Shown piece after piece: positions 10,842-24,190 of a stretch of 64,000 bases of DNA. Within the stretch, counting starts at the first letter, position 1. Every line of letters starts with the position of its first letter. The translations under genes and the position numbers were made by a program. The notes under the pieces are model-generated. The model searched no databases, had not been told where the DNA came from, and saw only the letters and a list, made by a program, of their open reading frames with translations. Source of the DNA: Vanilla planifolia (taxonomy: Eukaryota; Streptophyta; Magnoliopsida; Asparagales; Orchidaceae); contig JAIUJO010000610.1 in NCBI GenBank assembly GCA_023846275.1, positions 7,501-71,500 on the forward strand. Reading direction: 5' to 3'.

Positions 10842-13800
10842 ACCTAGTTCTACTCTACTCAATGATACTCTAGCATAGCTTAACCAAGCCTAGCCTAGCT
10901 TAGCCTAGCTTGGCCTAACCTAACTTAGCTCTACTTTGCTCTACTCTACTCTGCTTTTCTCTACTCTACTCTGCTCTACAATTCTCTGTCCTATGCTGCT
11001 CTGCTTTGCTCTACACTACTCTGCTGTACTTTGCTCTGCTCCACTTTATAGTACTCTAGCCTAGCCTAATCTAACTCTACTCTATTCTACTCTATCTACT
11101 CTAATCTACTATATTCTACTCTACTATACTCCACTCTACTCTACACTAACATAGCCAAGCATAGCCTAGTAAAACCTAACTCTATTCCACTATACGCTTC
11201 TCTACTCTAGCCTAGCTTAGCCTATCCTAACAAAGCCTAGCCTAGCCTAACCTAGGTGTACTCTACTAAGCTCTGCTCTACTCTACTCTACTCTACTCCT
11301 CTCTACTATACTATAGCTTAGCCTAGACTAACCTAGCTCTACTCTACTCTACTTTAATATACTCTAGTATACTCTACTCTACTCTGTTCTACTCTTCTAT
11401 ACTCTACTCTAGCTTAGCCTAACCAAACCTAGCTCTACTCTATTCCACTCTAATCCACTATATTATGTTCTGCTATACTCTACTCTACTTTATTCTACAT
11501 TACTCCACTCTACACTACTCTAATCTACTCCACCCTACTCTACTTTACCCTCACCTTGCCTAGCCAAGCATAATGTAGCCAAGCCTAGCCTAACCAAGCC
11601 TTGCTCTACTTTACTTTGCACTATTCTACTCTACTCTAATCTACTATATTCTACTTTACTCTTACTTAGCTTAGCCTAGCCTAGCCTAACCTAGCTATAC
11701 TTTACTCTACTCTACTCTACCCCACTCTACTCGGTTTGAGCCTAGCCTAGCCTAGCCTTTCCTAACCTAGCTCTTGTCTACTCTGCTCAGCTCTACTCCA
11801 CCCTCATCTACTCTTCTCTACTCTACTATGCTCTACTCTACTCTACTCTACTCGTCTCTTCTCTGTTCTACTCTACTTTGCCTTGCTTCACTGTACTCTA
11901 CTTTCCTCTACTCTACTCCACTCTTTTTTGGCCTAGCATAGGCTAAACTAACCTTGTTATACTCTACTCCACTCCACCTTACTCTACTCATGCCAAGCCT
12001 AATCTAGCCTAGCCTAACCTAGCTCTACTCTATTAAACTATACTCTACTCAAGTATAACCTAGCCTAGCCTAGCTCTAGCTAACCTAGCTCTACTCTACC
12101 ATACTCTACTCTTCTCTCCTCTACTCTTTTCTACTTTACAAAGCTCTGCTCTACTCCACTCTATTCTACTCTATTCTACTCTACTCTACTCAACTATAAA
12201 CTAGCCTTGCCTTATCAAGCCTAACCTAGCTCTACTCTACTCTACTCACTCTTGCTTAGCCTATCCTAACTTACCCTAACCTAGCCTACCTAAACTTAGT
12301 ATAGCCTGGCTTAAGCTAAGCTAGCTCTACTAAACTCTACCCTATTGTACTCTACTATACCCTGCCCTACTCTACTCTACTCTAATCGAGCCTGATTTAG
12401 CTTAGACAAATCTAGTTCTACTGTACTCTACTCAATTCTAGCATACTTAGCTAAGCCTAGCCTAGCTTATAGTTGGTTTGCTCTACTCTACAATACTTTA
12501 CCCTACTCTAGCCTATCCTAGCCTAGCCTAACCTAGCTTTACTTTTTTTTACCATACTCTACTATACTTTAATCTATCTTACTCTACTCTACTCTTACTT
12601 AGTCTAACCTAACCTAGCTCTACTTTACTCCACACTACTCTACACTACTCTACAATACTCTACTCTATTCTAACTTAGCTTAGTTAGCATAGCCTAGCTT
12701 AACCTAACCTATTACTCTACTTTACTCTGCACTACTCTGCTCTACTCTTTTGAACTCTACTCTACTCTATTATATTGTACTCTAGCTTAGCCTAACCTTG
12801 CTCTACTCTATTATACTCTACTCACTTCTACTGTATACTAGCCTAGCCTAACATAATCGAGCCTAGCCTAACCTAACCTAGCTCTAATCTATGCTACTCT
12901 ACTCTACTCTACAATACTTTACTATACTCTAACCTAGTGTAGCATAGCCTAACCTAACCTTGCTCCACTCTACTCTATTCAAGCCTAGCCTAACCTAGTA
13001 TAGCCTAGCTCTCCTTTACTTTGCTTTGCTCTGCTCTGCTTTGCATGACTCCACTCTACTTTGCTCTGCTCTACGCAACACAACTATGCCTTGCTCTACT
13101 CTACTCTACTTTTCTCTCTTTTGCTCTGCTCTATTGTATTATACTCTACTTTAGCCCATCCTGGCTTAGCTTTGCCTAACTTATCCTAGCATCGCTCTAC
13201 TCTACTCTACTCTACTCTGGCTAGCCTAGCCTAACCTAACTTAGCTTTATTCTACTTTACTTTACTTTATTTTTCTCTACTCTACTCTACATTACTCTAC
13301 TCTACCCTACTTTACTAAACTCTATCCTACTCTACTCAACTCATCTCTACTCTACTCTACTCTATTTTGCTCTACTCTACTCTACTCTGCTCTACTCTAT
13401 TTTACTCCACTCTACTCTACTCTAATCTACTCTACTCTACCCTACTCTACTCTACTCTACTCTACTCTACTCCAACATAGCTTAAGCTAGCATAGCTTAG
13501 CCTAACCTCACTCTACTCTGCTCTGTAAACTCTACTTTGCTCTACTCTACTCTGCAATGCTCTACTCTACCCTATTTAGCTCTACTTTACACTATTTTAG
13601 TCTGCTTTATGTTGCTCTTCTCTTCTACTCTACTTTGCTCTTCTCTACTTAACTCTACTCTACTCTAACCTAACCAAACTTAGCCTAGCCTAGCGTAACA
13701 TAGCCTAGCAAAGCTTTACTTCAACTCTACTCTTTTTTACTCTACTATGCTATGCTCTTCTTTGCTCTACTCTACTCTACTCTACTATACTCTGGTCTGC

Positions 13801-16800
13801 TCCACTCTACTCTACTTGCCTGTTGCCTAGCCTAACTTAACCACTCGAACCTAACCTAGCTTAGCCTAGCCTAAGCAAACCTTGTTGTACTCTACTCTAC
13901 TCTACATTAGCCAGCCAAACTTAACCTAGATCTACTCTGCTCTACGCTGCTTAGGTCTGGTCAGCTCTTCTCTGCTCTGTACTACTCTACTTTACTTTGC
14001 TCTTCTTTGCTCTACTTTACTCTACTCTATATTACTATACTCGAGCCTAGCCTTGCCTATCCTAACCTAGCTCTACTATCTTTTATTCTTCTCTAATCTA
14101 CCCTACTATAATCTATACTACTATACTCTAACTTAGCCTACCCTAGCCTAGTCTAACTTAGCTCTACTCTACTTTACTCTATCCTACAATACTCTACTCT
14201 ACTCTACTATACTCTACTTTAGCCTAGCCTTGTTTAGCCTGGCCTATCCTAGCTCTACTCTTCTCTACTCCATTATACTCTACTCTACTCTTCTCTACTC
14301 TAATCTATTCTACTCTACTCTACTATTCCTTAGCTTAGCGTATCCAAACCAAGCTCTACTCTACTCTACTCTACTCTACAATACTCTACTCTAGCTGAGC
14401 CTAGCCTACCTTAGCCTTCCCTAACCTAACCTAGCTCTAATCTACTCATCTTGACTCTACTCTATTCTGTTATACTCTTCTCTCCTCTGCTCTTCTCCAC
14501 TCTACTATACTCTAACCTAGCCTAACTTAGCTCTACTCTGCTATACTCTAGCTTAACACAACCTAGCCTAACTAGCTTTGCTCTACTCTATTATGCTATG
14601 CTCTGCTGTGCTTTACTATGCTTTGCTCTACTCTACTCTAATCTGCTTTATTCTATTATACTCCACTCTGCTTAACTCTACTGCACACTTCTCTACCCTA
14701 CTTGGCTTTACTCTACTTTGCTCTACTCTATCTTACTCTACTCTACTCTACTCTACACTACTCTACTCTACTCTAGTTTAACCTATCCAAACCTAGTTGT
14801 ACTCTACTCTACTTGCTTTAGCCTTGTCTAATATAGCCTAGACAAGGCTTTCCTATCCTTGCCAAACCTAGCTGTGCTTTGCTCTACTCTACTCTACTCT
14901 ACTCTATTCTACTCTATTTTTCTTTGCTCTACTCTTCTCTAATCTACTCTACTCTACTTTAACAAAGCCCAACCCAGCCTAGCCTAGCTTAACCTAGCCT
15001 AGCCTTACCTAAACAAACCTAGCTCTACTTTACTACCCTCTACTCTACTCTACTCTAACCTACCCTATCCTAGCCTAACCTAGCCTAGCTTAGCCTAAAA
15101 AAGCTCTACTCTACTCTACTATACAAAACTATACTCTACTATACTCTTCTCTACTCTACTCTAAGCTAGCTAGCTTAGCCTAACCTAGGTATACTTTGCT
15201 CTACTCTACTCTGCTCAACTCTACTCTACTTTGCTCTGCTCTACTCTACTTTGCTCTACTCCTTTATACTATGCTCTTCTCTACACTACTCTACTCTACT
15301 CTACTTTGCTCTACTTTACTCTCTTTTAGCCTTTCTTATCCTAACCTAACCTAGTCTAATTGAGCTCTACTCTACTATACTATACTGTGATCTACTCCAC
15401 TCCAGCCTAGTTTAGCTTAGCATAGCCTAGCCTAGCCTTACCAATCTCTATAGTACTCTACTCTACTCTACTTTACTCTACTCTACTCTAACCAAGCTTA
15501 GCCTAGCCTACCCTAATCTAGCTCTACTCCACTTTACTCTACTCTAGCTTAGCCTAACTTAACTCTGCTCAGCTTTTCTCTGCACTACTTTACTCTTTTT
15601 TGCTCTGCTCTATTCTTCTCTAATCTTCTCTAATATACTCCACTCTAGTATACTCTAGCTTAGCCTAGGCTAACCTAACTATACTCTACTATACTACACT
15701 ATACTCTACTCTAGCCTAGCATAGCCTACTCTGGCCTAGCTAACCCAAACCTAGCACTGCTCTACTATACTCTACTCTACCCTACTCTACTCTACCCTAC
15801 TATACTCTACTCTACTCCATTCTACCTACTCGAACCTAGCTTAACCATGTTGTACTCTACTCTTCTCTACTTTAGCCTAGCCTATCCTGACTTAGCATAG
15901 CATAACCTAGCCTAACAAAACCATGCTTTGCTCTACTCTACTCTGTTATGCTCTATTATATTATTTTTTCCCTACTCTATTCTACTTTGCTCTACTTTGC
16001 TCTACTCTAGTCTACTCTATTATGCTCTACACTACTCTGCTCTGCTCTACTTTTCTCTCCTCCACTCTATCTTACTCTACTCTACTCTAACCTAACCTAG
16101 CCTAACCTATCTCTACTATACTTAGCTCTACTCTACTCTAGCCAAGCCTACTTAACCAAGCTCTACTTTGCTTTTCTCTTCTTTATTATTCTCTACTCTA
16201 CTCTTCTCTTTTTTGTTTTACTTTGCATTTCTTTGCTCTATTCTATTCTATGTTGCTTTTCTCTAATTTACTTTACTATTCTACACTAAACTCTTGCTTA
16301 GCCTAGCCTATCCTAGCCAACCCTATCCTAACTTAGCCTAGCCTAACCTAACCTAGGTCTACTCTGCTCTACTCCACTTTGGTCTTGTCTAGCATAGCCT
16401 CGCCGAACCTTGCCTAGTCTAACCTAACTCTACTGAACTCTACTCTACTCTACTATACTCTACTCTACTCTACTCTACTCTACCCCACTCCACTATACTC
16501 TACTCTACTCAATTCTAACAATGTATAGCCTAGCCTAGTATAACTTAGCCTAACCTAATTATATTATGCATTACTTTTCTATGCTGTACTCTATTCTACT
16601 ATGTTCTACTATTCTCTACTCTGCACTTCTTTTTTATGCTCATCTCTCTTCTGCTCTAATCTATACTGCTCTACACTATCTGCTCTACTCTAGCCTAGCC
16701 TAGCCTAAACTAGAGTAGCCTAACCGAGCTCTGCTCTACTTTATCATTCTCTATGCTACTCTACCCCACTCTACTCTAGCCTAACCTAACCTAAACAATT

Positions 16801-19800
16801 CTATTCTACTCTACTATACATTACTATATAATACTCTACTCTACTCAACTTTACTCCAATCTTGCTAGCTTAGCCTATCCTAACTCTACTCTAATCTAGC
16901 CAACCCTAGCAAAGCTTAGCCTAGCATAACCTTGCTCTACTCTACTCTGCTCAGCTTAGCTCTATTCTGCTCTACTCTACTCTACTTTGCTCTACTCTTC
17001 TTTACTCTACTCTATTTTATTGTGCTCTAGCCTTGCTTAGCCTTGCCTAACTTAGCTCTACTCTTCTCTACTCTACTATAGCCTAACATAACCTAACCTA
17101 GCCTAACCTAGACTATGCTAACCTAAACTAGCTCTACTCTACTCTCCTCTACTCCACTATACTCTACTCTACTCTACTTTACTCCACTCTACTCATTGTT
17201 AAAATTAGCCTAGCCTAACTTAGCTCTACTCTACTATACTCTATCCTAGCCTAGCTTAATCTAGCTCTGCTCTACTCTGCTCTATTGTGTTATGCTATTC
17301 TCTTCTCTAATCAACTCTACTTTGCTCTACTTTAATCTACTTTGCTTTACTCTACTCTACTCTAGTCTACTCTGCTCTGCACTACTCTGCTTTGCTCTGC
17401 TCTACTTTGCTCTGGTTTATTCTACTTTACTCAACTTTATGTTACTCTAATCTACTCTATCTTACCATGCTCTACTCTACTTTATCCTGCTCTACTCTTC
17501 TCTACTCCACTCTACTCTGCTATGCTCCACTCTATTCTGCTATACTCTGCTCTTCTCAATGCTTCTCTATTTTACTCTAGCCTAGCCTAACCTAACCTAG
17601 CTCTACTCTACTCTAATCTACTCTACTATATTGAACTCTAGCTTATCCTAACCTAGCCTAGCCTATCCTAAACTAGTCTAACTTAACCTAGCTCTACTCT
17701 ACTCTGCTCTACTCTACTAAGCTTTGCTATACTCTGCTTTGCTTGACTCTACTTTGTTCTGCTCTACCCTACTCAGCTCTACTTAACTCTACATTAGACT
17801 TGCCCAGTAAAGCCTAGCCTAACTTAACCTAGCTTTACTCGACTTTACTCTACTCTACTCTTCTGGAGCTTAGCCTAACCTAGCCTAGCCTAACCTATCC
17901 TCGACTAGCTTAACCAAGCTCTACTCTACTCTACTATACTATAATCTACTCTACTTTACTCTACACCATTACACTCTACTCTGCTCAAACCTAACCTAGC
18001 CTAACTCGAATCTGTACTACTCTTCTCTTCTTAACTCTACCTTGCTGTGCTCTACTCTTCTCTATTCAACTCTAGTCTACTTTACTCTAGCCTAGCCAAG
18101 CCCAACAAAGCTTTACTCCACTCTATCTACTCTACTCTACTCTTAGCCTAGTCTTGCTTAGCCTACTTTAGCTAGCCAAGCCTAACCTAGCTCTACTCTA
18201 CCCTAACGAAGCCTAGCCTAGCCTCACTTAGCCTAGCTCTACTCTACTCTACACTACTCTAACCATGCTTGGCCTAGCCTAGCCTAGCCTAGCTTAGCCT
18301 AACCAAACTCTACTATACTCTACACTACACTACTATGCTCTACACAACTCTACTCAACTCTACTTTACTTTGCTCAGCTCTACTCTACTCTACTTTATTG
18401 TACTCTTGCTTACCCTAGCTTAACCTAACTTAACTCTACTCATCTCTACTTTACTCTACTTTACTCTAGCCTAACTTAGGCTAGCCTCACTTAATCTATC
18501 TTTATTCTACTCTACTCTACTCTACTCAAGCCTAACCTGGCTCTGCTCTACTTTGCTTTACTTTCTCTACTCAGCTCAGCTCTTATCTACTCTACTCTAC
18601 TTTACTCTGCTCTCCTTTACGCTGCTTTGCTTTACTCTGCTCTACTCCACTCCACTCTACTTCAGCTTAGCCAAGCCTATTTTAACCTAGCCTAACCTAG
18701 CTCTACTCTACTCTAATCTACTCTATTCTATGCTACTCCACTCCAATCTGCTCTACTCAACTCTGCTCTTCTCAACTCTAGCCTAGCTGAGCTTACCCTA
18801 GCCTAGCTTATCGTTGCCTAACCTAACTTGGCCCAACCTAGGCTTGCACTACTCTACTCTAATTTACTCTTACTCTACTCTATTCTTCTTTACTATACTC
18901 TACTCTACTCTACTCTACTGTATTGTACTCTACTCAAGCCTAGTTGAGCCTTGCCTAACCTATCTCTACTCTACTCTATTGTGCTCTGCTCTGCCCTACT
19001 CTACTCTAATTTTCTCTTTTTTTTGTACTCTACTTTCCTCTACTCTTCTTTACTTTGTTGAGCTCTGCTCTACACTACTTTATTTTGGTATGCTCTTCCC
19101 TAATTTACTCTACTCAACTCTATTGTACTCTACTATACTCTAGCTAGCCTAGCCTAACCTAGCTCTACTCAACTCTACTTAAACCTAGCCTAGCCTAACC
19201 TAGCTCTTCTACTCTACCCGACTCTACTATACTCTAGGATAGATTAGCCGACTCTAGCCTATCCTAACATAACCTAACCTAGCCAAGCCTAACCAAGTTC
19301 TACTCTACTCTAATGTAGCCTAGCTTAGCTTAGCCTACCCAACTCTACCCTACTCTAGTCTAACCTAGCTTAGCCTAACCTAGCTCTACTCTGCTCTGCT
19401 CAGCTTTAGTCTACTCTACTAAAGTCTAGCTTACTCTACTCTAACTTAGCCTAGCCCAGCTTAGCCTAACTAAGCTCTACTCTACTCTGCTAACTAGCCT
19501 AGCCTTATCTAACCTAGCTCTATTTTGCTTAGCACTACTCGAATCTACTTTAATCTACTCTGCTCTACTCTTCTCTACTCTGCTCTGCTTTGCTTTACTC
19601 TACTCTGCTCTACTATGTTCTACTCTATTTTCTCTACTCTCCTCAACTCTACTCTACTCCACTCTACTTTGCTATACCATACTTAGCATACCCCAATTGA
19701 ATCGAGCTATACTCTACTCTACTCTACTATACTCTTGCCTAGCCAAGACTATCCAAACCAAACCTAACCTAGCTCTACTCAACTCTACTCTACTCTACTT

Positions 19801-20049
19801 TAACCTAGCCTAGCCTATCCTAGCTTATCCTAGCTCTTCTCTACTCTTCTTTACCCTAGCCTAGCCTCACCTTGCCTAACATAGCTCAGCTCTACTCTTC
19901 TTTGCTTTACACTACAATACTCTACTCTGCTCTACTCTTTTCTTCTCTGCTTTGCTCTACTTAGCTCTACTCTGCTCTATTCTACTTTGCTCTGCTCTTC
20001 TCTACTGCACTCTACTCAACCAAACCCCTACTCGAACTTAGCCTAGCCT

Positions 20050-22150
20050 AGGTTAGCTTAACCTAATCTAACCTCACCTAGTATAGCCAAGTTTTACTCT
20101 ACACTATTCTACTCTATTTTATTTTATTCTACTAGAGCCTAGATAAGCTTAACTTAGCCTAATACTACTCTACTCTACCTTGCTCTGTCCTAGTCTAGCT
20201 TCGCATAGCTTAGCCTTTCCTAATTTATCCTAACCAAACCTCGCCTAACCTTACTTTACACTCCTCTACTCCACTTTACTCTATTATACTCTATTTTATT
20301 CTACTCTAGCTTATCTAAGACTAACTTAGCACAATGCTGCTCTACTCTACTCTAACTTAACATAACCTATCCTAACTAAGCCTACTCTAACTTAGCTTAA
20401 CCTAGCCCAGCCTTACTATACTATACTCTACTCTACTCTACTCTAGTTTTGCCTAACCTCACTAAGTCTTGCCTAGCCTTGCTCTATATTACTCTACTCT
20501 ACTAAACTCTACTTTATTATTTTCTTCTCTTGCCTAGCTAATCTTAACTTAGCTCTATGCTACTCTACTCTACTCTATTCTTCCCTAGCCTAACCTTGCC
20601 TAGCCTAGCCTAGCCTAACGTATCCTAGCCTAGCCCAACCTTACTATACTCTACTCTATCCTACACTAATCTTCTATACTCCTCCCTAGTTTAGCTTAAC
20701 CTAGCCTAGACTTGCCTTACTCTTTGTTATTCTACTTTACTCCATTTTATTTTACTCTAGCCTTGTTAAGCCTAACATGGCTCTATCATACTTTACTCTA
20801 CTCTACTCTACTATACTCTTCTCTACTCTACCAAACTATACTCTGCTCTACTCTGCTCTACTCTACTCTACTCTACCCTATCCTACTCTAACCTAGCCTA
20901 ACCTAACCTATATTAGCATAACTTAACCTCACCTAGTGTAGCCTAACCTTACTCTACTCTACACTATTATGTTTTATTCTACTCTTGCCTAACTAAGCCT
21001 AACCTAGCTTTTTACTTCTTTGCACTACCCTACTCTACTCTAACATAACCTAGCCAAGCCTAGCTTAGCCTAACCTAACCTAGCCTAGCCTTACCCAGCC
21101 TTACTACACTCTACTCTACTCTACTCCACTCTATTATACTCTAATATACTTTGCTCTACTCTACTCTACTTTACTCTAGCTTTGCTTAGCTTAGCCTTAG
21201 CCAAGCTGAGCCTAGCCAAGCCAAACATATCCCAACCAAAACTCACCTAGCATAACCTTGTCTTACTTTACTCTGCTCTACTCTACTCTATTATACTCTA
21301 CTCTATTTTATTCTACTCTAGCCTAGCTAAGCCTCACTTAGCTCTTTGCTCCTCTACTATACTCTACTCTACTCTAGCTTATCTTAGCCTAACCTAGCCT
21401 AGCTTAGCCCAGGCTTATTATACTCTACTTTACCCAACTCTACTCCATTCAACTCTACTCTACTGTAGTCTACCTTGGCTAGCCTAGCCTAACCTAACCT
21501 CGACAAGCCCAGCCTAACCTTACTCTACTTTACCCTATTTTGTTCAACACTGGCCTAGCTAAGCCTATTATAACTTTATGCTACTCTACTTCACTCTACC
21601 CCAACCTAACTTAGGCTTGCCTAACCTAGCTTTGTCTAACCAAGCCAAACTTAACCTAGCCATAATATCCTCTACTTTACCCTACTCTCACTACTCTAAT
21701 CTAGCCTAGCTAAGCCTAGCCTTGTCGAACCTTTCCTATACTATCCTTACCTTACTCTACTCAATTTTATTTTACTCTTGCCTATCTAAGCCTAACTTAG
21801 CTTTATACTATTCAACATAACTCCACTCTATCCTTTCCTAGCCTAAGCTAGCTTAGCCTTACCCAACTTTATTATACTTTACTCAACTCTACTTCCCTCT
21901 ACTTCCCTCTACTCTACTCTACTTGACACTTCCTTAGCTTGGCCCAGCATGACCTACCCCTGCCTAGTCTAGCCTCGCTATCTTAGCCTAGCCTAGCCTA
22001 TCCTAACCTATCCTAACCTGACCTAGCCTAACCTAGCCTAACCTTACTCTACTATACTCTACTCTACTCTAAACTACTCTACTCTATTTTGTTCTGCTCT
22101 AGCCTAGCCAAGCTTAACTTTGCTCTATGCTCCTTGACTCTACACCACTC
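20050..22150. repeat. Higher-order array of a ~230-bp unit, array 1
   Basis: A phrase built as CTATTTTATTCTACTC, then GCCTAGCTAAGCCTAAC, then TTAGCTCTATGCTACTC recurs with its core at about 20151, 20323, 20546, 20774, 21001, 21335, 21567, 21794 and 22116. The spacings are 172, 223, 228, 227, 334, 232, 227 and 322 bp. Other shared marks are GCCTTACTATACTCTAC, CCTCACCTAGTGTAGCC and AGGCTTATTATACTCTAC. This is a true higher-order repeat on top of the pentamers. The 330-bp spacings suggest units carrying an extra ~100 bp. The same family recurs at 58950-61900. Confidence 0.8.
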
Positions 22151-23201
22151 TAGCCTAACTTGGCCTAGCCTAGCATTAACTTACTTAACCTTGCCTGACC
22201 TTGTGATACTCTACTTTAACCAGCTCTACTCTACTCTTGCATTGCCTTGCCTACCTAATCTAGGCTCTACATTGCTCTACTCTACTCTACTCTTCTCTAC
22301 TCTACTCTACTCTTCTCTACTCTGCTATGCTCTTATCTAAACTATTCTGCTCTTCTCTTCTCCGCTCTACTCTACTCTACTCTGCTTTGTTATGCTCAAC
22401 TTAGCTCTGCATTGTTTTGCCACACTCTATTCTACTCTGCTCTACTCTACTTTACTCTACCCTAGCCTTGCCTAGCCTAGCTTACCTAGCCTAACCTAGC
22501 TTTACTCCACTCTACTCTACTCTACTCTAGCCTAACCTAGCCAAGCCTAACCTTGCTATACTCTACTCTACTCTATTATACTCTACTCTAACCTAGCCTA
22601 GCTTAACTTAGCCTAACTTAGCTCTACTCTGCTCTACTCTACTTTTCTCTATTATAATCTATTATTGTCTACTTTGCTCTACTCTTCTCTATTCTACTCT
22701 ACTCTACTCTACTTTGTTATGCTCTAAATTAGCCCAACTTAGTCAAGCCTCATCAAGCTCTACTCTACTCTAATCTAGTCTACTCTACTCAACCCAACTA
22801 TATTATACTCTAGCTTAGCCTAGCATAGCCTATCCTAACCCAACTTGGCCTACCCTAGCATAGCCGAGCCTAGCTCTACTCTACTCTTATATACACTACT
22901 CTACTCTACTATACTATACCTGAGCCTAACCTAACCTAGTTCTACTCTACTATAGTCTAGCCTTGCTTAGCCATACCTAGCCAAATCTAGCCCTTTTCTA
23001 CACTGCTTTGCCCTGCTCATGTCTACTATACTATACTCCACTCTACTATACTCATCTCTACTTTCTTTACTCTACTTTATTTTTCTCTAGTCTACTCTAA
23101 CCTAACTTATCCTAGCCTAGCTTGACCTAGCTCTACTCTACTCTACTCTAACCTAGCTTGACTTACTTTTACTAAGCTCTACTCTATCCTACTCTGCTCT
23201 G

Positions 23202-24190
23202 CTCTACTTTAATCTATTCTACTTTGCTTTACATGACTATACTCTGCTATGCTCTATTTTGCTCTTCTCTACACTATTATACTTTACTCTACCTTACTCT
23301 ACTCTTTTTTACTCTACTCTACTCTACTCTACTTTACCTTAGCCTACCCTAGCCATGCCTCGCCTACTTTATCCTAGCCTAACATAGCCTAGCCTAATAA
23401 AGCTCAACTCTACTCTACTATACTCTACACTTCTCTACTCTACTCGATTAAAACCTAGCCTAACCAAGCATAATCTATCTCTACTCTACTTTACTCTACT
23501 CTACTCTAGCCTAACCTAGTTTAGCCTTGCCTAACCTTCCTTTACTCTGCTCTTCTCAACTCTTCTCTATTTTGCTCTTCTTTGCTCTACTCTACTCTAC
23601 TATGCTCTACTTTACTCTGCTCTACTTCACTCTGCTCTGCTTCACTCTACTCTTCCATACATTGCCTGCTCTGCTTTGCTCTACTTTAATCTATTCTACT
23701 TTGCTTTACACGACTCTGCTCTGCTATGCTCTACTCTGCTCTTCTAAACACTATTATACTTTACTCTACCCTACTCTACTCTTTTTTACTCTACCCTACT
23801 CTACTCTACTTTACTATAGCCTACCCTAGCCATGCCTCGCCCACTTTAGCCTATCCTAACCTAGCCTAGCCTAATCAAGCTCAACTCTACTCTCCTCGAC
23901 TCTACTCTACTATACTCTACACTTCTCTACTCTACTCTATTAAAACCTAGCCTAACCAAGCACAACCTATCTCTACTCTACTTTACTCTACTCTACTCTA
24001 GCCTAACCTAGTTTAGCGTTGCCTAACCTTCCTCTACTCTGCTCTTCTCAACTCTTCTCTACTTTGCTCTTCTTTACTCTACTCTGCTCTACTCTACTAT
24101 GCTCTACTTTACTCTGTTCTACTTTACTCTGCTCTGCTTCACTCTGCTCTTCCATACACTTCCTGCTCTACTTTGCTCTATGCTTCTCTA
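23202..24190. repeat. Tandem duplication of about 490 bp in the pentamer satellite
   Basis: Copy 1 (about 23202-23678) and copy 2 (about 23679-24175) share ordered landmarks: ACTTTAATCTATTCTAC, CTAGCCATGCCTCGCC, ATTAAAACCTAGCCTAACC, CTAACCTAGTTTAGC and CTTCCATACA. Offsets grow from 477 bp at the left to 492 (23519 to 24011) and 497 (23651 to 24148), so small indels separate the copies. A third, partial start follows copy 2 and then diverges. Divergence looks greater than in the pair at 6.7 kb. Confidence 0.88.
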
